64,000 nt of DNA from Streptomyces sp. NRRL S-350 (GTDB lineage Bacteria; Actinomycetota; Actinomycetes; Streptomycetales; Streptomycetaceae): assembly GCF_000719705.1 (NCBI RefSeq), contig NZ_JOHO01000026.1, positions 1 to 64,000 of the forward strand, read 5' to 3'. The position numbers were made by a program, and so were the translations under genes. This document shows positions 61,776-64,000 of the stretch, in pieces (the stretch's first letter is position 1; each line of letters begins with the position of its first letter). Under the pieces are notes generated by a model. The model had not been told where the DNA came from. It searched no databases and saw nothing but the letters and a program-made list of their open reading frames with translations.

Positions 61776-63551
61776 TCAGTCCTTGATCTCGCAGAGCGCG
61801 GCGCCGCTGCTGACGCTGCCGCCCACCGCGGCCTTGAGGCCGACGACGGTGCCCGCCTTGTGGGCGTTCAGCGGCTGCTCCATCTTCATCGCCTCCAGGA
61901 CCACGATCAGCTCGCCCTCGGCGACGACCTGGCCCTCCTCCACGGCGACCTTGACGATGGTGCCCTGCATCGGCGAGGCCAGGGTGTCACCGCTGACGGC
62001 GGAGCCGGCCTTCTTGGCGCCCACCCGGCGCTTGGCCTTGGCGGCACCCGCCGCGCCGGCCGCCGGGGCCGCCGCGACGCCCAGCGAGGACGGCAGCGAC
62101 ACCTCGATCCGCTTGCCGCCGACCTCGACCACGACGGTCTCCCGGCCCTCGGCCTCCTCGCCGTCGCCGGCCGCGCCCGCGAACGGCGGGATGGTGTTGT
62201 TGAACTCGGTCTCGATCCACCGGGTGAACACGGTGAACGGCTCGTCGCTGCCGTGCACCTCGGGCGCGAACGCCGGGTCGGTGACGACCGCCTGGTGGAA
62301 CGGGATGGCGGTGGCCATGCCCTCCACCTTGAACTCGGAGAGCGCGCGGCGGGCCCGCTCCAGGGCCTGCTTGCGGTCGCGGCCGGTGACGACCAGCTTG
62401 GCCAGCAGCGAGTCCCAGGCGGGGCCGATGACCGAGCCGCTCTCCACGCCGGAGTCCAGGCGCACGCCCGGGCCGGACGGCGGGGCGAACAGCGTCACGG
62501 TGCCGGGCGCGGGCAGGAAGCCCCGGCCCGGGTCCTCGCCGTTGATGCGGAACTCGAAGGAGTGGCCGCGCACCTCGGGGTCGCCGTAGCCGAGCTCCTC
62601 GCCGTCGGCGATCCGGAACATCTCGCGGACCAGGTCGAGGCCGGTGACCTCCTCGGTGACCGGGTGCTCGACCTGCAGGCGGGTGTTGACCTCCAGGAAG
62701 GAGATCGTGCCGTCCATCGCCACCAGGAACTCGCAGGTCCCGGCGCCCTCGTAGCCGGCCTCCTTCAGGATGGCCTTGGACGCCCGGTACAGCTCGGCGT
62801 TCTGCTCGGGGGTCAGGAACGGCGCGGGCGCCTCCTCGACCAGCTTCTGGTGCCGGCGCTGCAGCGAGCAGTCACGGGTGGAGACGACCACCACGTTGCC
62901 GTGCTTGTCGGCCAGGCACTGGGTCTCCACGTGCCGCGGGTTGTCGAGGTACCGCTCCACGAAGCACTCCCCGCGACCGAAGGCGGCGACCGCCTCGCGC
63001 ACCGCGGAGTCGTACAGCTCCGGGATCTCCTCCAGGTTGCGGGCGACCTTGAGGCCGCGGCCGCCGCCGCCGAAGGCCGCCTTGATGGCGACCGGCAGGC
63101 CGTGCTCCCGGGCGAAGGCGACGACCTCGTCGGCGCCCGAGACCGGGTCCGGCGTGCCGGCGACCAGCGGGGCACCGGCGCGCTGCGCCACGTGCCGGGC
63201 GGTCACCTTGTCGCCGAGGTCGCGGATGGCCTGCGGCGGCGGGCCGATCCAGATCAGACCCGCGTCGAGGACGGCCTGGGCGAAGTCGGCGTTCTCCGAC
63301 AGGAACCCGTAGCCGGGGTGGACGGCGTCGGCACCGGAGTCGGCGGCCGCCTTGAGGACCTTGGCGATGTCCAGGTAGCTGGTAGCGGGGGTGTCACCGC
63401 CCAGCGCGTAAGCCTCGTCGGCCGCGCGGACGTGCAGCGCATCCCGGTCCGGCTCGGCGTAGACGGCGACGCTGGCGATACCGGCGTCCGAGCAGGCCCG
63501 GGCGACGCGGACTGCGATTTCCCCGCGGTTGGCGATGAGCACCTTGCGCAC
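61776..63551 (-). CDS. accA2: Acyl-CoA carboxylase alpha subunit (biotin carboxylase + biotin carboxyl carrier)
   Basis: 591 residues, GTG at 63551 with AAGGGAG upstream. Biotin carboxylase domain (1-~450): [21 protein letters not shown]-grasp glycine loop [32 protein letters not shown], and [18 protein letters not shown]. Ala/Lys-rich linker (about 485-525), then the BCCP domain with the biotinylated Lys in [11 protein letters not shown]. It carboxylates biotin for acetyl-/propionyl-CoA carboxylase, working with beta subunits encoded elsewhere. S. coelicolor AccA2 has this composition and occupies the same position after the DeoR gene, by memory. Confidence 0.93.
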   Translation of the reverse strand: MRKVLIANRGEIAVRVARACSDAGIASVAVYAEPDRDALHVRAADEAYALGGDTPATSYLDIAKVLKAAADSGADAVHPGYGFLSENADFAQAVLDAGLIWIGPPPQAIRDLGDKVTARHVAQRAGAPLVAGTPDPVSGADEVVAFAREHGLPVAIKAAFGGGGRGLKVARNLEEIPELYDSAVREAVAAFGRGECFVERYLDNPRHVETQCLADKHGNVVVVSTRDCSLQRRHQKLVEEAPAPFLTPEQNAELYRASKAILKEAGYEGAGTCEFLVAMDGTISFLEVNTRLQVEHPVTEEVTGLDLVREMFRIADGEELGYGDPEVRGHSFEFRINGEDPGRGFLPAPGTVTLFAPPSGPGVRLDSGVESGSVIGPAWDSLLAKLVVTGRDRKQALERARRALSEFKVEGMATAIPFHQAVVTDPAFAPEVHGSDEPFTVFTRWIETEFNNTIPPFAGAAGDGEEAEGRETVVVEVGGKRIEVSLPSSLGVAAAPAAGAAGAAKAKRRVGAKKAGSAVSGDTLASPMQGTIVKVAVEEGQVVAEGELIVVLEAMKMEQPLNAHKAGTVVGLKAAVGGSVSSGAALCEIKD

Positions 63552-63785
63552 TGTGGCTCCCTTCTTGAACCTCGATGAGTTTATGGATTCCCGGGCAGTA
63601 CCGGCGAGTAGCCCCGGGTTGTGAACTATCCCACACGCTCGGTGATGGAATTCCGGGCCCCCGTCCGGCCCCGTCGAAGACTGCGCAGGTCGTGGCGGGC
63701 GGGGCCGGGACGGCGGGGGCCACGGCGGGTGACCGAGGGCGGCGTGGCGGGACGGTGGCATGGGCCACACTCTCGCGCGGACGGC

Positions 63786-64000
63786 TCAAGCGGCGCCTGA
63801 GCGGGCGGTGGGCCGCCGCACCGCCCCCGCCGTGACGTCGGCCGCCACCTCGACCATGTCCGGCCCGTAGGCCTTGGGCTTGACCACCCGCAGGACCACC
63901 GCGAAGGTGCCGTTGCGGCCGTACTCGCGGGCGAGTTCGCGGTGGTGCGCGACCAGGTGGCGCACGCCCGCCTGGTTGGCGGTGCCGGTCTGGCCGGAGA
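63786..64000 (-). CDS. Unrecognised protein, C-terminal 70 residues only
   Basis: The frame is open on the minus strand from the window edge to TGA at 63788-63786. The visible sequence includes GVRHLVAHHRELAREYG, TFAVVLRVVKPKAYGPDMVE and ends in an Arg/Ala tail. It looks like real coding (amphipathic helix followed by a hydrophobic strand), but I do not recognise the family from this fragment. It lies 234 bp upstream of accA2 on the same strand. Confidence 0.5.
   Translation of the reverse strand, partial: SGQTGTANQAGVRHLVAHHRELAREYGRNGTFAVVLRVVKPKAYGPDMVEVAADVTAGAVRRPTARSGAA

Overview
The window is about 73% G+C, with strongly G/C-ending codons, GTG/TTG starts, frequent 4-bp ATGA/GTGA gene overlaps and long GC hairpin terminators. 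The gene set and order (purNH, folD, mdh, sdhCDAB, nucleoside ABC transporter, deoA, add, afsQ1/afsQ2/sigQ, deoC, pnp, accA2) match, as far as I remember it, the core-chromosome segment of Streptomyces coelicolor around SCO4812 to SCO4922. The source is therefore a member of Streptomycetaceae (Streptomyces or Kitasatospora). I see no prophage, insertion sequence, CRISPR array, tRNA or rRNA.

Layout. 1-10.5 kb: tail of a membrane protein, purine synthesis (purN-purH), folate C1 metabolism (folD), malate dehydrogenase, a CNNM/CBS transporter whose 5' end is lost at a 34-C homopolymer, trpS and a 2'-5' RNA ligase-like gene. 10.5-20.8 kb: cell-envelope genes, namely two TagF-like CDP-glycerol glycerophosphotransferases, a GT2 glycosyltransferase, a YihY membrane protein, a membrane-anchored D,D-carboxypeptidase and a small membrane protein. 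20.9-24.4 kb: succinate dehydrogenase operon. 24.9-31.5 kb: a divergent OHCU-decarboxylase-like protein, a secreted tripeptidyl-aminopeptidase-type lipoprotein, an SDR, a B12 mutase large subunit and an M20 amidohydrolase. 31.7-42.8 kb: nucleoside uptake and breakdown (BmpA/PnrA lipoprotein, ATPase, two permeases, cdd, deoA, add), interrupted by an MFS/LysR pair. 43-46 kb: small envelope proteins, PspC, a PhzF-like enzyme and a VanZ-like protein. 46-50 kb: the AfsQ2/AfsQ1 two-component system with its lipoprotein and the sigma factor SigQ. 50-64 kb: uridine kinase, deoC with two aldehyde dehydrogenases, phosphohexomutase, purine nucleoside phosphorylase, a LpdA-type flavoprotein, a DeoR-family regulator and a biotin-carboxylase/BCCP subunit.

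How it fits together. Nucleosides imported by the ABC transporter can be deaminated (add, cdd) and phosphorolysed (deoA, pnp). The pentose phosphate can be isomerised (candidate phosphopentomutase at 55.3 kb) and split by DeoC to acetaldehyde and glyceraldehyde-3-P, and the acetaldehyde oxidised by the neighbouring dehydrogenase. The strongest unannotated signal is a 12-bp palindrome, CTACGCGCGTAG, perfect or near perfect, upstream of add, deoC, pnp, deoA and the transporter, plus one copy upstream of purN. It sits on the likely core promoter each time, except that the purN copy is about 194 bp from the start codon. It looks like the operator of a single nucleoside regulon scattered over the window; its regulator is not proven, but a DeoR-family repressor is encoded at 60.7 kb. 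Other points: a candidate non-canonical ATC start on the transporter ATPase, tandem repeats placed on or just after stop codons, a perfect operator-like inverted repeat before mdh, phased 10-bp repeats before the uridine kinase, and several probable leaderless promoters.
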